Shown: positions 1 to 9,476, counted from the stretch's first letter. The stretch: DNA of 64,000 nucleotides from JADCCX01 sp031431475 (GCA_031431475.1 JANPDL010000018.1:186001-250000), one strand, 5' to 3'. Program-made: numbers and translations. The notes: a model not told the origin generated them from the letters alone.

Positions 1-233
1 TCGCGATTAAGATCAATGACATAGCGCGACAACTTCGCCTCGATGACAGACGGTTTCCAGCGCTGCACCGCAAAGGCATAGAGCTCGCGCATGTGCCAAT
101 CCGTGTCCTCGACAGCCTTGCCACGCTCGTTCAATGCTGCCGTCACCTCGTCAGGCAAGCCCGTGCCGGGATGCGGCATTGAAAGCAGCAGCGGGCTTTC
201 ACCGTGGGTGAGCGTGAAGGTGTCCTTCGTCAT
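1..233 (-). CDS. hutG: N-formylglutamate deformylase, N-terminal part (runs off the window)
   Basis: HutG hydrolyses N-formyl-L-glutamate to glutamate and formate, the last step of the five-step histidine route. Only the first 77 codons lie in the window; the gene continues past base 1. The translation has the family's early MPHPGTGLPDEV segment followed by DTDWHMRELY and a YVIDLNR segment. The ATG overlaps the hutH stop in an ATGA junction, so translation is probably coupled. The presence of hutF upstream makes this deformylase the expected partner, rather than the one-step formiminoglutamase. Confidence 0.9.
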   Translation of the reverse strand, partial: MTKDTFTLTHGESPLLLSMPHPGTGLPDEVTAALNERGKAVEDTDWHMRELYAFAVQRWKPSVIEAKLSRYVIDLNR

Positions 234-1768
234 TCCACCAGAAGCCCATCCAGAAGATCGGCTTGCCCCGCTGCAAGGCCGCCGCTGCGCACCAGCACTG
301 ATGCCGCCTCCATATCTTTCGACATGATGCGGTCATTGCCAACAGGCTCCGCCACTGCGCGGATCGCGGCCAGGGCCTGCCGCAGCCGTGGGCTCGTCGC
401 CAGCGGCGCGCGCATCTCAACGCCCTGCGCCGCCATCAGCGCCTCGATGCCGATGATGCGCGACAGATTGTCGGCCATCGGCCCCAGACGCCGCGCGCCG
501 TGCGTCGCCATCGAGACATGATCTTCCTGATTGGCCGAGGTGGGGATGGTGTCGATCACGGCAGGCGTCGCCTTCTGGCGGTTTTCGGAGGCCAAAGCCG
601 CGCTCGTCACTTCGGCGATCATGAAGCCGGAGTTGAGGCCAGGTTCATGCACAAGAAACGCGGGCAGGCCGGACAGCACCGGGTCTACCAGCATGGCACA
701 GCGGCGCTGCGTGATGTTGCCGATTTCAGTGGCCGCAAGCGCCAGCATGTCCGCCGCAAAGGCAACGGGTTCCGCATGGAAATTGCCGCCGGAAATCACT
801 TCGCCGGTTTCGGCGATCACCAGCGGATTGTCCGTCACGGCATTGGTTTCATCCCGCAGCATTCTCGCCGCATCCTGCATCACTTGAAGGGCGGCCCCCA
901 TCACCTGCGGCTGGCAGCGGATCGAGTAAGGGTCCTGCACGCGCGGATCGTCGGCCAGATGTGAACGCCGGATGACGCTGTCTGCCATCAGCTTGCGCAG
1001 CGCCGCTCCAACCGCGATCTGGCCCTTGTGGCGTCGCAACCGGTGAATCCCCTCATGAAACGGTGTATCCGAACCCGCAATGGCATCGGTCGATAGTGCC
1101 CCCGTCACCAGCGCCGCCGCAAAGCAGTGTTCGATTGCGAACAGTCCGTGCAATGCCAGCGCTGTCGAAACCTGCGTCCCGTTCAGTAGCGCCAGACCTT
1201 CCTTTGGGCCAAGTTCAACCGGTTTGAGGCCAGCGGCCTTCAGCGCCGCCGCGCCGTCCATGAGCTTGCCGCCGAATTCGGCCTCTCCTTCTCCAATCAA
1301 TACCGCCGCCATATGCGCAAGCGGCGCGAGATCACCCGATGCGCCGACAGAGCCTTGCGCGGGAATGACGGGCAATACGTTTGTCTCCAGCATCGCCAGC
1401 AGCAGGCGCACCATCTCGGCCTGCACGCCGGATGCGCCTTGCGCCAGGCTTGCAGCTTTCAGACCCAGAACGAGCCGCACGACAGGGGCGGGCAGGGGAT
1501 CACCCACACCAGCGCAATGCGAGCGGACGATATTGATCTGCAATTCCTTCAGTTTCTCCGTCGGGATACGCACGCTGGCGAGCTTGCCGAAGCCGGTGTT
1601 GACGCCATAGACCGCGTCGTTGCCCCGCGCGGCACGCAGCAGGATCTGGTGGCCCTTGTCGATGACGGGCCAGAAATGAGGATCGAGTGTCAGTGCTGCG
1701 CCGTCATGCACGGCGCGCCAAAGGCCAAGGCTGGTTTCCCCCGGCACGAGTTGCTGAGTCTTGGTCAT
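230..1768 (-). CDS. hutH: histidine ammonia-lyase
   Basis: HutH removes ammonia from L-histidine to give trans-urocanate, the committed step of histidine degradation in the cytosol. The 512-residue product has the usual family length and the GSVGASGDLAPLAH segment, whose Ala-Ser-Gly cyclises to the MIO electrophile. QPQVMGAA and an NPLV/GNFHAEP block also match the family. The ATG at 1768 is chosen because it forms an ATGA overlap with the hutI stop; an upstream TTG would add five residues. It is the middle gene of hutI-hutH-hutG. No urocanase gene (hutU) is in the window; it may lie beyond hutG. Confidence 0.97.
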   Translation of the reverse strand: MTKTQQLVPGETSLGLWRAVHDGAALTLDPHFWPVIDKGHQILLRAARGNDAVYGVNTGFGKLASVRIPTEKLKELQINIVRSHCAGVGDPLPAPVVRLVLGLKAASLAQGASGVQAEMVRLLLAMLETNVLPVIPAQGSVGASGDLAPLAHMAAVLIGEGEAEFGGKLMDGAAALKAAGLKPVELGPKEGLALLNGTQVSTALALHGLFAIEHCFAAALVTGALSTDAIAGSDTPFHEGIHRLRRHKGQIAVGAALRKLMADSVIRRSHLADDPRVQDPYSIRCQPQVMGAALQVMQDAARMLRDETNAVTDNPLVIAETGEVISGGNFHAEPVAFAADMLALAATEIGNITQRRCAMLVDPVLSGLPAFLVHEPGLNSGFMIAEVTSAALASENRQKATPAVIDTIPTSANQEDHVSMATHGARRLGPMADNLSRIIGIEALMAAQGVEMRAPLATSPRLRQALAAIRAVAEPVGNDRIMSKDMEAASVLVRSGGLAAGQADLLDGLLVE

Positions 1769-2991
1769 CCCACGCCTTTCCAAATCCGGTTATGCAGCGG
1801 ATTGAACCCCATCCGATAGACCAGTTCCGCCGGGCTCTCGATATCCCAGATCGCGAGATCGGCTGATTTGCCGATTTCCAGCGTACCGGTCTCATCCTGC
1901 AGCCCCAGCGCTTTTGCCGCCTCCCGTGTCACACCCACGATGCATTCATTGACCGTCATGCGAAACAATGTCGCCGCCATGTTCATGGTGAGCAAGAGCG
2001 ATGTCAGCGGCGATGTGCCGGGATTGCAATCCGTCGCGACAGCCATGCGCACGCCGTGCTTGCGGAAGAGATCAATCGGGGGTTTCTGCGTCTCGCGAAT
2101 GAAATAAAACGCTCCGGGCAAGATCACCGCCACCGTTCCAGCCCGCGCCATCGCAACTGCCCCCGCATCATCCGTGTGTTCTAGATGATCCGCAGATAAC
2201 GCCCCAAACCGTGCGGCAAGTGCTGCCCCGCCAAGATTGGACAATTGGTCCGCATGCAACTTCATGGGCAAGCCATAGGTCCGCGCTGCCTCGAAAACCC
2301 GCTCTATCTGTGCTGGCGAAAAGGCGATGCCTTCGCAGAAGGCATCGACCGCATCGATCAGTCCTTCAGCGGCCAATGTCGGAAGTATCTGATCAATTAC
2401 GGCTGTAACAAAGGCATCCTTGTCGCCATTGGCCTCTGGCGGCAGCGCATGAGCACCCAGAAACGTGGTCTTAACCGAAACCGGGCGCATCTTGCCCATC
2501 CGCCGCGCTGCCTGTAGCGACTTGCGCTCGTTCACCAGATCGAGGCCATACCCTGACTTGATCTCGACCGTGGTGACACCTTCTGCGATCAATGCATCAA
2601 GCCGGGGCAGGCTTTGCTCCACCAGACCCTCAAGGCTGGCAGCCCGCAAGGCTTGCACCGATGACACAATGCCGCCACCGGCGCGCGCAACCTCCTCGTA
2701 GGTGGCACCTTGTAGCCGCAACTCGAACTCCCGCGCGCGGTTGCCCGCATGCACCAGGTGCGTGTGACAATCGATCATTCCAGGCGTGATCCAGCGTCCT
2801 TCGCAATCCGTGATGTCTGATGCTTTCCGCGCATCAGCTGGCAATTCCGCTTCAGGACCTGCGAAGACAATCCTGCCGTCTCTCACTGCCAAGGCCCCGT
2901 TTTCAACGAGGCCAAGGTCCGGCAATGCAGGTGACAGCGTTGCCAGCCGGGCATTCTTCCAGACACGCAGGCCAGTTGCTTCACCCGTCAC
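1765..2991 (-). CDS. hutI: imidazolonepropionase
   Basis: HutI opens the imidazolone ring of 4-imidazolone-5-propionate to give N-formimidoyl-L-glutamate. The 408-residue protein is a metal-dependent amidohydrolase. DCHTHLVHAGNR near residue 75 carries the HxH metal site, KLHADQ holds the next histidine, and SADHLEHTDD and ATDCNPGT complete the active site. The start is a GTG. It is the first gene of the leftward hut operon, overlaps hutH by four bases and faces hutF across about 96 bases that contain an inverted repeat. Confidence 0.96.
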   Translation of the reverse strand: MTGEATGLRVWKNARLATLSPALPDLGLVENGALAVRDGRIVFAGPEAELPADARKASDITDCEGRWITPGMIDCHTHLVHAGNRAREFELRLQGATYEEVARAGGGIVSSVQALRAASLEGLVEQSLPRLDALIAEGVTTVEIKSGYGLDLVNERKSLQAARRMGKMRPVSVKTTFLGAHALPPEANGDKDAFVTAVIDQILPTLAAEGLIDAVDAFCEGIAFSPAQIERVFEAARTYGLPMKLHADQLSNLGGAALAARFGALSADHLEHTDDAGAVAMARAGTVAVILPGAFYFIRETQKPPIDLFRKHGVRMAVATDCNPGTSPLTSLLLTMNMAATLFRMTVNECIVGVTREAAKALGLQDETGTLEIGKSADLAIWDIESPAELVYRMGFNPLHNRIWKGVG

Positions 2992-3050
2992 TCGAAATCG
3001 CCTCCGGCCGGACTTGTGTTCATCACCACTGTCAGGCGAGATGACGGGAG

Positions 3051-3068
3051 CTTGACCGTATCGTCAAG
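3051..3068. promoter_or_regulatory. inverted repeat between hutI and hutF, candidate hut operator
   Basis: CTTGAC and GTCAAG are separated by six bases, an exact two-fold symmetric site 20 bases before the hutF start and 60 bases before the hutI start. One dimeric repressor could control both directions from here. The CTTG/CAAG outer edges resemble HutC operators described in other proteobacteria, but no hutC gene is in the window, so the regulator is unknown. Confidence 0.45.
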
Positions 3069-3087
3069 CGCCAATCCGGGGGAAATC

Positions 3088-4443
3088 ATGACCGTGATCC
3101 ATGCCAGCGAAGCTCTCACAGCAGCGGGATGGCAGCGGGACGTGCGGATAGGCGTAAAACAGGGCCGCATTGACGCGATTGTGGCGGGTTTTGCCCCTCA
3201 ACCCGGCGATGAGAAACATGCTGTCGTCATTCCGGGCCTGCCCAACTTGCACAGCCATGCCTTCCAGCGGGGCATGGCGGGATTGGGCGAGACGCGCGGA
3301 CAAAGCGCTGACAGTTTCTGGACATGGCGCGAGGTGATGTATCACTTCGCGCTTTCCATGACGCCGGAGCAGCAGGAGGCGATTGCAGCGCAGGCCTATG
3401 TCGAGATGCTGGAAGGCGGGTTTACCCGCGTCGGCGAGTTCCATTATTTGCATCACCAGCAGGACGGTTCGCAGCATGGTGATATTGCCGAGATGGCGGC
3501 AAGGATCGCCTCTGCGGCAGAAGATACTGGCATCAATCTCACGCTGCTTCCGGTGTTCTACGCGCATTCAACATTTGGCGGAGCAGCCCCCAACGAACGC
3601 CAACGGCGCTTTATCAACACGCGTGACAGCTTTTCCCGGCTGATGGAAAGTGCGGCAAAGCTGGTCGCTGGCCTTGATGGTGCTGTGCTGGGGGTAGCGC
3701 CCCACAGCCTTCGCGCTGTGACGCCGGAGGAACTGGCTTGGTTGCAGACCATCGTGTCCGATGGCCCGGTCCACATCCATGTCGCGGAGCAGATGCAGGA
3801 GGTCGAGGATTGTCTCGCCTGGAGCGGTCAACGGCCAGTGCAATGGTTGCTTGATCACGCCCCGGTGGATGATCGCTGGTGCCTGATTCACGCCACGCAT
3901 CTCGATGACGGGGAGGTTGAGCAATTGGCGCGCAGCGGTGCTGTGGCCGGGCTTTGCCCGGTTACAGAAGCCAATCTTGGCGATGGTATCTTCCGGGGGC
4001 GGGAGTTCCTCGCGGCAGGTGGAAGGTTCGGAGTCGGCAGCGATTCCAACGTCCTGATCGGTGCGACCGATGAGTTGCGCCAGCTCGAATATTCGCAGCG
4101 CCTGCGGGATAAAGCGCGCAATGTGATGGTCGGAGCCGGTGGTTCAACGGGCCGCGCTCTGTTCGATCAGGCTTTGAAAGGTGGCGCGCAGGCTCTGGGC
4201 GCTGCTCCCTCAGGCATCAGAATTGGAGCATCCGCGGATATGCTCTCGCTGGACATGGACAATCCGGGCCTCACAGGGAAAATCGCTGATCAGGCGCTGG
4301 ATGCGTGGATTTTCGCTGCACACCGTGCGGTTGATTGCGTCTGGGTCAGGGGCCGCAAACAGGTTGAGTGCGGACGGCATCGGCACCGTGACCGCATTGC
4401 CAGCCGCTTCGGGCAGGCGATTACGCAACTTATGGCGCGGTAG
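3088..4443 (+). CDS. hutF: formimidoylglutamate deiminase
   Basis: HutF converts N-formimidoyl-L-glutamate to N-formyl-L-glutamate with release of ammonia, feeding HutG. The 451-residue product is an amidohydrolase. LHSHAFQRGMAG near residue 55 gives the HxH metal ligands, and HIHVAEQ, LIHATH and GVGSDSN supply the remaining conserved residues. The ATG at 3088 follows a purine-rich GGGGGAAA element and gives the usual N-terminus (IHASEAL...GWQRDVRI); the frame is open upstream to 3016 but that extension matches nothing. It is transcribed away from hutIHG and ends three bases before the convergent phaC stop. Confidence 0.95.
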   Translation: MTVIHASEALTAAGWQRDVRIGVKQGRIDAIVAGFAPQPGDEKHAVVIPGLPNLHSHAFQRGMAGLGETRGQSADSFWTWREVMYHFALSMTPEQQEAIAAQAYVEMLEGGFTRVGEFHYLHHQQDGSQHGDIAEMAARIASAAEDTGINLTLLPVFYAHSTFGGAAPNERQRRFINTRDSFSRLMESAAKLVAGLDGAVLGVAPHSLRAVTPEELAWLQTIVSDGPVHIHVAEQMQEVEDCLAWSGQRPVQWLLDHAPVDDRWCLIHATHLDDGEVEQLARSGAVAGLCPVTEANLGDGIFRGREFLAAGGRFGVGSDSNVLIGATDELRQLEYSQRLRDKARNVMVGAGGSTGRALFDQALKGGAQALGAAPSGIRIGASADMLSLDMDNPGLTGKIADQALDAWIFAAHRAVDCVWVRGRKQVECGRHRHRDRIASRFGQAITQLMAR

Positions 4444-4446
4444 GGG

Positions 4447-6357
4447 TTACGCCCGCACCTTCACATACTCGCCCGGAGCATCACATAAAGGCTTGTGCTT
4501 CTTTGAGCCCGGCGCGCGCGCCTTGGTCTCATCCGGTGCCTGTTCCCGCAGCCAGCCGATCCAGTCCAGCCACCACGAGCCCGGTGTTTCCTTGGCCGAT
4601 GCTACCCAGTCCTCGAATGCGCCCGTCACGGGTCCGCCGGTCCAGTACTGATATTTGCCCTTGGCCACCGGGTTTACGACACCGGCGATATGGCCAGAGC
4701 CGCCCATGACATAACGCACTGGGCCGCCGAAGAACTTCGAGCCCGCGAAAACCGAGCGTGCCGGTGCAATATGATCTTCCTTCGCCGCGAGATTGTAGAT
4801 CGGCGTCATCACCTTGCCGAGATCGAGCTTTACGCCAGCTACTTCCATCGTGCCCTTGCTCAACCGGTTTTCGAGATAGCAGTTACGCATGTAGAAGCGG
4901 TGGTTTGCCTCTGGCATGCGGGTCGAATCCGAGTTCCAGTAGAGCAGGTCAAACCCGGCGGGCTCCTTGCCCTTGAGATAATTGTTCACGACATAGGGCC
5001 AGATCAGATCCTGCGGCCGCAGCATGTTGAAGGCTGATGCCATGCGCGACCCCGGCAGATAACCCAGCTTGTGCATCGCCTCTTCCACAGCAGCAATCTG
5101 CTCTTCGTCTGCAAAGACCTTGAGATCTCCCGCGTGGGTGAAATCCACCTGAGTCGTCAGGAATGTCGTGGAGGCCACACGGCTTTCGCCCTTAGCGGCA
5201 AGCCAGGCCATGGTTATCGCCAGCATGGTCCCGCCCACGCAGTAGCCGATGGTATGCGCCGTTGGTTCGCCCGTGATTTCCTTCGCCGCATCGAGTGCGG
5301 CCAGGATACCGTCTTTCATGTAGGTCTCGAAATCCGCCTTCGCGTGGCGTTCGTCCGGGTTGACCCACGAAATCACGAACACCGTCACACCCTGCGCCAC
5401 GCACCATTTGATAAAGCTTTTCTCGGCATTGAGATCGAGAATGTAGAACTTGTTGATCCATGGTGGCACGATGACGAGCGGCGTTTTCAGCACTGTTTCT
5501 GTGGTGGAATTGTACTGGATCAGTTCGATCAGGTCGTTGCGGAACACGACCTTTCCCGGTGTTGTCGCCATGTTGACGCCGACAGCAAAGCCATCAGTTC
5601 CGGATTGGCGAATTTTCAGATCGCCATGTCCGGCTTCCACGTCCTCCGCCATCATCTTCAGGCCACGCACGAGATTGTCGCCGTTTTCCTGCAACGTCGT
5701 GCGCAGCAACTCGGGGTTGGTCGCGACAAAGTTGGAGGGCGAGAGCGCCCCGGACATCTGTTTCACGTAAAATCCGGCCTTGGAGCGGGTATGCTCATCC
5801 ATGCCATCGGCTTTTTCCACAAGGCCATCGGCCCAGCGCGTCGTCACGAGATAGGCCTGTTTGAGGAAGTCAAAATAGGGATTGTCTGACCATTCACCGT
5901 CCTTGAAACGGTTGTCCTTCGCATCGGGTGTTGCAATGGGTGCAGGATGCTCGCCATTCATTTTCTGGAATGTGTTGGCCCACAGCGCGAACATGTCCGT
6001 CGCGATGGTCTTCTGCGCCTCCATGGCGCGCGCCGGATCGGACATCCAATGCTCGGCCAGTTTGCCCAGCGTCTTGACCATGTCATTGGTTTCACTGGAC
6101 GGTGCTAGTTCCTTCTCACCGGATTCGCGCGGGCGCACATAGGCGGCGGCCACCTTGCCAGCTTCCTCGATCAGCCGTGCGGCGTTCAACGCCAGCTTTT
6201 CGACATCAAAACCTGCGGGCTTTTCATCATGGTTGCGGGAAGCGTCTGGCGCGACAAGCTTCGGCGCTGCAAGTTTTGGTGCTTGCGCTTGACCTTTGTC
6301 CTCATGTGCCGTCACTGCCGATGGCATGACGGGTTTTCCCCCATCCTTCTTGCCCAC
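4447..6357 (-). CDS. phaC: class I poly(3-hydroxyalkanoate) synthase
   Basis: PhaC polymerises (R)-3-hydroxyacyl-CoA into polyester granules. The 636-residue protein starts with a roughly 45-residue Ala/Pro/Lys-rich stretch, then the PhaC N-terminal domain and the alpha/beta-hydrolase core. The lipase-like box GYCVGG carries the catalytic cysteine; AAKEDHIAP and GGSGHIAG supply the aspartate and histidine. The GTG start is preceded by GGGAGAGAAGG at good spacing. No phaAB or phaR gene is adjacent. Its neighbour pair, a small lipoprotein and an AlaC-like aminotransferase, is on the opposite strand. Confidence 0.96.
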   Translation of the reverse strand: MGKKDGGKPVMPSAVTAHEDKGQAQAPKLAAPKLVAPDASRNHDEKPAGFDVEKLALNAARLIEEAGKVAAAYVRPRESGEKELAPSSETNDMVKTLGKLAEHWMSDPARAMEAQKTIATDMFALWANTFQKMNGEHPAPIATPDAKDNRFKDGEWSDNPYFDFLKQAYLVTTRWADGLVEKADGMDEHTRSKAGFYVKQMSGALSPSNFVATNPELLRTTLQENGDNLVRGLKMMAEDVEAGHGDLKIRQSGTDGFAVGVNMATTPGKVVFRNDLIELIQYNSTTETVLKTPLVIVPPWINKFYILDLNAEKSFIKWCVAQGVTVFVISWVNPDERHAKADFETYMKDGILAALDAAKEITGEPTAHTIGYCVGGTMLAITMAWLAAKGESRVASTTFLTTQVDFTHAGDLKVFADEEQIAAVEEAMHKLGYLPGSRMASAFNMLRPQDLIWPYVVNNYLKGKEPAGFDLLYWNSDSTRMPEANHRFYMRNCYLENRLSKGTMEVAGVKLDLGKVMTPIYNLAAKEDHIAPARSVFAGSKFFGGPVRYVMGGSGHIAGVVNPVAKGKYQYWTGGPVTGAFEDWVASAKETPGSWWLDWIGWLREQAPDETKARAPGSKKHKPLCDAPGEYVKVRA

Positions 6358-6436
6358 TGGCCTTCTCTCCCGTTCGGTCTATCGTTCTCACGATTGCCGT
6401 ATTAAAGGTTCTCTTACCTTGTTGAGCGACCACTGT

Positions 6437-6991
6437 ATGACACGCCAACCCTTCTTTAGACCGATGCACACAGCAGCAGCAAATCAATCTCGCGCTTCCC
6501 GGCCTCTTGAGCCGCGCTTTGGACGAAAGTCACGGCGCATTGCTGCTATTTGCGGCCTTTTGGCGCTTGCGGCCTGCAACTCGGCGACGGAGCCGAATCA
6601 TCCCTTGCGCGGTGCGGCCTCCACCGTGGGATGGGCGACGACGGCGGGCGCGCCAAAAGATTTCGTGGTCGCCCGGCGCGGTACCGCTGAGCTCAGTTAT
6701 GTGCCGATTGGTCGGGGTGGCATCGAGCGACCGGTTGCCGTGCGCAATCCCGCCGCCGTGCAGGGTCTTGAGAGCGAACTGGACCGCCAGCGTGATCAGA
6801 GCGAGAATTTTGCACGTCGCCAGTTGCCTACAGGAGCCTATGGACAGCCGCTGCCGTCGGTCGCTGCCCCTCCGCGCGCGCAGAAGGCAGGCCTGCCGGA
6901 GAAGCCGACCGCCGGTCAGCCCGAGAGCTATCCAGTCAACCCGAATCGTCTTCGCCAGATCCGCGAAAACTCGCGGCAGGCCAATGAGTGA
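6437..6991 (+). CDS. predicted small lipoprotein of unknown function
   Basis: I do not recognise the family. The 184-residue product has a basic segment (FGRKSRR) followed by a short hydrophobic stretch ending in the lipobox LALAAC, so it is probably lipid-anchored at the cysteine near residue 47. The mature part is polar, rich in Pro, Arg and Gln, with no predicted membrane segment. ATG codons at 6437 and 6464 are both possible starts; the second gives a more usual signal peptide length. It ends 18 bases before the aminotransferase gene, on the same strand, which suggests co-transcription. Confidence 0.65.
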   Translation: MTRQPFFRPMHTAAANQSRASRPLEPRFGRKSRRIAAICGLLALAACNSATEPNHPLRGAASTVGWATTAGAPKDFVVARRGTAELSYVPIGRGGIERPVAVRNPAAVQGLESELDRQRDQSENFARRQLPTGAYGQPLPSVAAPPRAQKAGLPEKPTAGQPESYPVNPNRLRQIRENSRQANE

Positions 6992-7009
6992 TTGATCAGA
7001 GAATCAGCC

Positions 7010-8230
7010 ATGCACCAGTTTCATCGCATCCGCCGCCTGCCACCCTACGTTTTCGAGCAGGTCAACAAAATCAAGGCCAAAGCGCGCGCCGCCGGTGCAG
7101 ACATAATCGATCTGGGCATGGGCAATCCGGATATGCCGGCACCCAAGCACATCATCGACAAGATGATCGAGACGGTCGGTAAGCCGCGCACCGACCGCTA
7201 TTCAGCCTCCAAGGGCATTCCGGGCCTTCGTCGCGCGCAGGCCAATTACTATGCCCGCCGCTTCGGTGTGAAGCTGAACCCGGATACGCAGGTCGTGGCC
7301 ACGTTAGGCTCAAAGGAAGGTTTCGCCAACATGGCGCAGGCCATCACCGGGCCGGGCGACGTGGTGCTGGTGCCAAACCCGTCCTATCCCATCCATGCAT
7401 TCGGCTTCCTGATGGCGGGCGGCGTCATACGCTCCGTGCCTGCCGAGCCCACACCGGACTTTTTCCCGGCAGCCGAGCGCGCGATTATGCATTCCGTGCC
7501 AAAGCCTATCGCGATGGTCGTCTGCTATCCGTCCAACCCCACCGCAATGGTGGCGGACCTTGATTTCTACAAGGATCTCGTGGCTTTCGCGAAGAAACAT
7601 GAGATCATCCTGCTGTCTGATCTCGCCTATGCCGAGGTCTATTTCGATGACAACAATCCACCGCCTTCCCTGTTGCAGGTCAACGGCGCGATGGATGTCG
7701 CGGTGGAGTTCACCTCGATGTCCAAAACGTTCTCCATGGCGGGCTGGCGCATGGGCTTTGCTGTCGGCAACGAAACGCTTTTGGCGGCACTGACCCGGGT
7801 CAAGAGTTACCTCGATTACGGCGCATACACACCGATTCAGGTGGCTGCGGCTGCGGCGCTGAACGGACCGGAGGATTGCATCCACGAGATGCGCGCGGTG
7901 TATCGCACGCGCCGTGATGCCATGGTCGAAAGCTTCGGCAAGGCAGGATGGGATATTCCGCCACCTTCAGCCTCCATGTTTGCCTGGGTGAAGATTCCCG
8001 AGCCGTTCCGGCATCTTGGCAGCCTCGAATTTTCTAAGCTGCTGGTGGAAAATGCGGAGGTTGCTGTAGCACCCGGTATCGGCTTCGGCGAGCACGGGGA
8101 TGACTACGTGCGTCTGGCTCTCGTTGAGAACGAGCAGCGCATCCGTCAGGCCGCGCGCAACATCGGAAAGTTCCTCAAGACGGCTGATGCAAAGCTGCAC
8201 AATCTGGTGGATCTGAAGAAAACGGCGTGA
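7010..8230 (+). CDS. alaC: AlaC-type pyridoxal-phosphate aminotransferase
   Basis: Fold-type I aminotransferase, closest in my recollection to E. coli AlaC (glutamate-pyruvate transaminase); relatives are often annotated as LL-diaminopimelate aminotransferases. The 406-residue protein has RLPPYVF at the N-terminus, IDLGMGNPD, GSKEGFANM, VPNPSYPIH, SNPTAM, and the PLP-lysine segment TSMSKTFSMAGWRMGF, plus the C-terminal arginine block YVRLALVENEQRIRQA. The ATG at 7010 gives the usual family start; an upstream TTG would add six residues. Likely role is alanine synthesis or balancing pyruvate and glutamate pools. Substrate choice cannot be read from sequence alone. Confidence 0.88.
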   Translation: MHQFHRIRRLPPYVFEQVNKIKAKARAAGADIIDLGMGNPDMPAPKHIIDKMIETVGKPRTDRYSASKGIPGLRRAQANYYARRFGVKLNPDTQVVATLGSKEGFANMAQAITGPGDVVLVPNPSYPIHAFGFLMAGGVIRSVPAEPTPDFFPAAERAIMHSVPKPIAMVVCYPSNPTAMVADLDFYKDLVAFAKKHEIILLSDLAYAEVYFDDNNPPPSLLQVNGAMDVAVEFTSMSKTFSMAGWRMGFAVGNETLLAALTRVKSYLDYGAYTPIQVAAAAALNGPEDCIHEMRAVYRTRRDAMVESFGKAGWDIPPPSASMFAWVKIPEPFRHLGSLEFSKLLVENAEVAVAPGIGFGEHGDDYVRLALVENEQRIRQAARNIGKFLKTADAKLHNLVDLKKTA

Positions 8231-8257
8231 GGGGTCTCACGCCGCCGCGCATCTCCA

Positions 8258-9229
8258 TCACCCGTACAACCAACCAGCATACTGGTAATACAAGGGCAAT
8301 CCGATCAGCAGGTTGAACGGAAAGGTAACGCCCAACGATGCCGTGAGATAAATGCCTGGATTGGCATCGGGTAGCGCCGCACGGCAAGCTGCGGGCGCGT
8401 CGATGTAGGACGAGCTGGCGCAGACCGCGCCGAGGACGAAGCCTCCGCCGAGGCTCAGGCCTGCCAGCCAGCCAAGTGTCACACCAATCAGGCCCCAGAC
8501 AATGGGTGAGAGAATGGCAAACGCTGTCATGAACTTACCGACCGCCGCGAACCCTTTTATCTGGCGCGCCGCCGTCATGCCCATTTCCAGCAGGAACAGC
8601 ATCAGGAATCCACGGAACATTCCCTCGTAGAATGGCGATATCTGGTTCCACTGACTGTCGGTGGCCAAAGCGCCAATCATCATGCCGCCGGTCAGCAGCA
8701 GTATGCCGCGTCCCCGCAATGTATCTGCCACCAGGTTGCCAATGCTGGCTCCGCCATTTTCGCGCCCCGTTGACCACCGGGCCAGCATGAGGGAGATGAT
8801 CACGCCCCACTCCATCAGTGCGACCACAGCGGTCATGTATCCTTCGCTTGGCGTGTTCATGGCGCGTGCGAAGGCGACTGCAGCAAAGAAGGTGACGGAT
8901 GAGACCGAACCGTAATGCGCAGCGACTGCAGCCGCATTCGAGATGTCGAACCCGCCGATCCGCCGCGCGATGAAGTAGGTGATGACCGGGATTGCCACGG
9001 TTAGAAGGATCGTCACCCCCAACAGCCCTGTGATATCGGCGAGGTTGGCTTTGGCCAGTTCGCGCCCTCCGGTTAATCCGATGGAGAAAAGGAGGTAGAT
9101 CGAGATCAGCTTGAGGACTGCATCCGGCAACTCCAGCTCGCTTCGGATGAACCCGGCCACAACGCCCAGAACAAAGGCGAGCACAATCGGGCTCATCAGA
9201 TTGGTGAGAAGAATGTCAGCGCCGGACAT
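8258..9229 (-). CDS. SbtA-family sodium-dependent bicarbonate-type transporter
   Basis: Inner-membrane protein of 323 residues with about ten hydrophobic helices, matching the SbtA/DUF897 family. Hallmarks are IYLLFSIGLTGGREL in the first half and AAAVAAHYGSVSSVTFFAA, echoed in the second half by FVLGAVCASSSYIDAPAA, as expected for an inverted-repeat fold. Cyanobacterial members import bicarbonate with sodium; the substrate in alphaproteobacteria is less certain. The ATG follows CAGGAGCTCC. No SbtB-like PII partner is adjacent. A perfect 14-base palindrome lies about 70 bases upstream. Confidence 0.85.
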   Translation of the reverse strand: MSGADILLTNLMSPIVLAFVLGVVAGFIRSELELPDAVLKLISIYLLFSIGLTGGRELAKANLADITGLLGVTILLTVAIPVITYFIARRIGGFDISNAAAVAAHYGSVSSVTFFAAVAFARAMNTPSEGYMTAVVALMEWGVIISLMLARWSTGRENGGASIGNLVADTLRGRGILLLTGGMMIGALATDSQWNQISPFYEGMFRGFLMLFLLEMGMTAARQIKGFAAVGKFMTAFAILSPIVWGLIGVTLGWLAGLSLGGGFVLGAVCASSSYIDAPAACRAALPDANPGIYLTASLGVTFPFNLLIGLPLYYQYAGWLYG

Positions 9230-9296
9230 AGGAGCTCCTGCTGGTTGTTGCGGTGCACAACGGCAGGTAAATGCCTTATTTCACAAAATCAAATGT

Positions 9297-9310
9297 TTAA
9301 TGTACATTAA
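9297..9310. promoter_or_regulatory. 14-base perfect palindrome upstream of the SbtA-type gene
   Basis: TTAATGTACATTAA reads the same on both strands and stands in an AT-rich stretch of the 247-base gap between the SbtA-type gene and the YiiX-like gene. It is a plausible binding site for a dimeric regulator of either gene. I cannot assign the regulator. Nothing else recognisable is in this gap. Confidence 0.4.
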
Positions 9311-9476
9311 CCCGACAGAAATTGATAAATAGGACCAGTCAAATATGTGGAATGGATTCACGCGCCGCCGGACACGACAGGAGCGATTTGCGCAGCTTTC
9401 TATACCGTCACCCTCTTTTTGATTGGATAGTGAAGCCAATGTGCATGAAGGTTACGATGTTGCGGAGGGGCATGGC

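Noticed and set aside
5071..5889. Long open frame on the + strand opposite phaC
   Set aside because: It is the antisense of phaC; phaC has full catalytic motifs and the opposite frame shows no recognisable domain.
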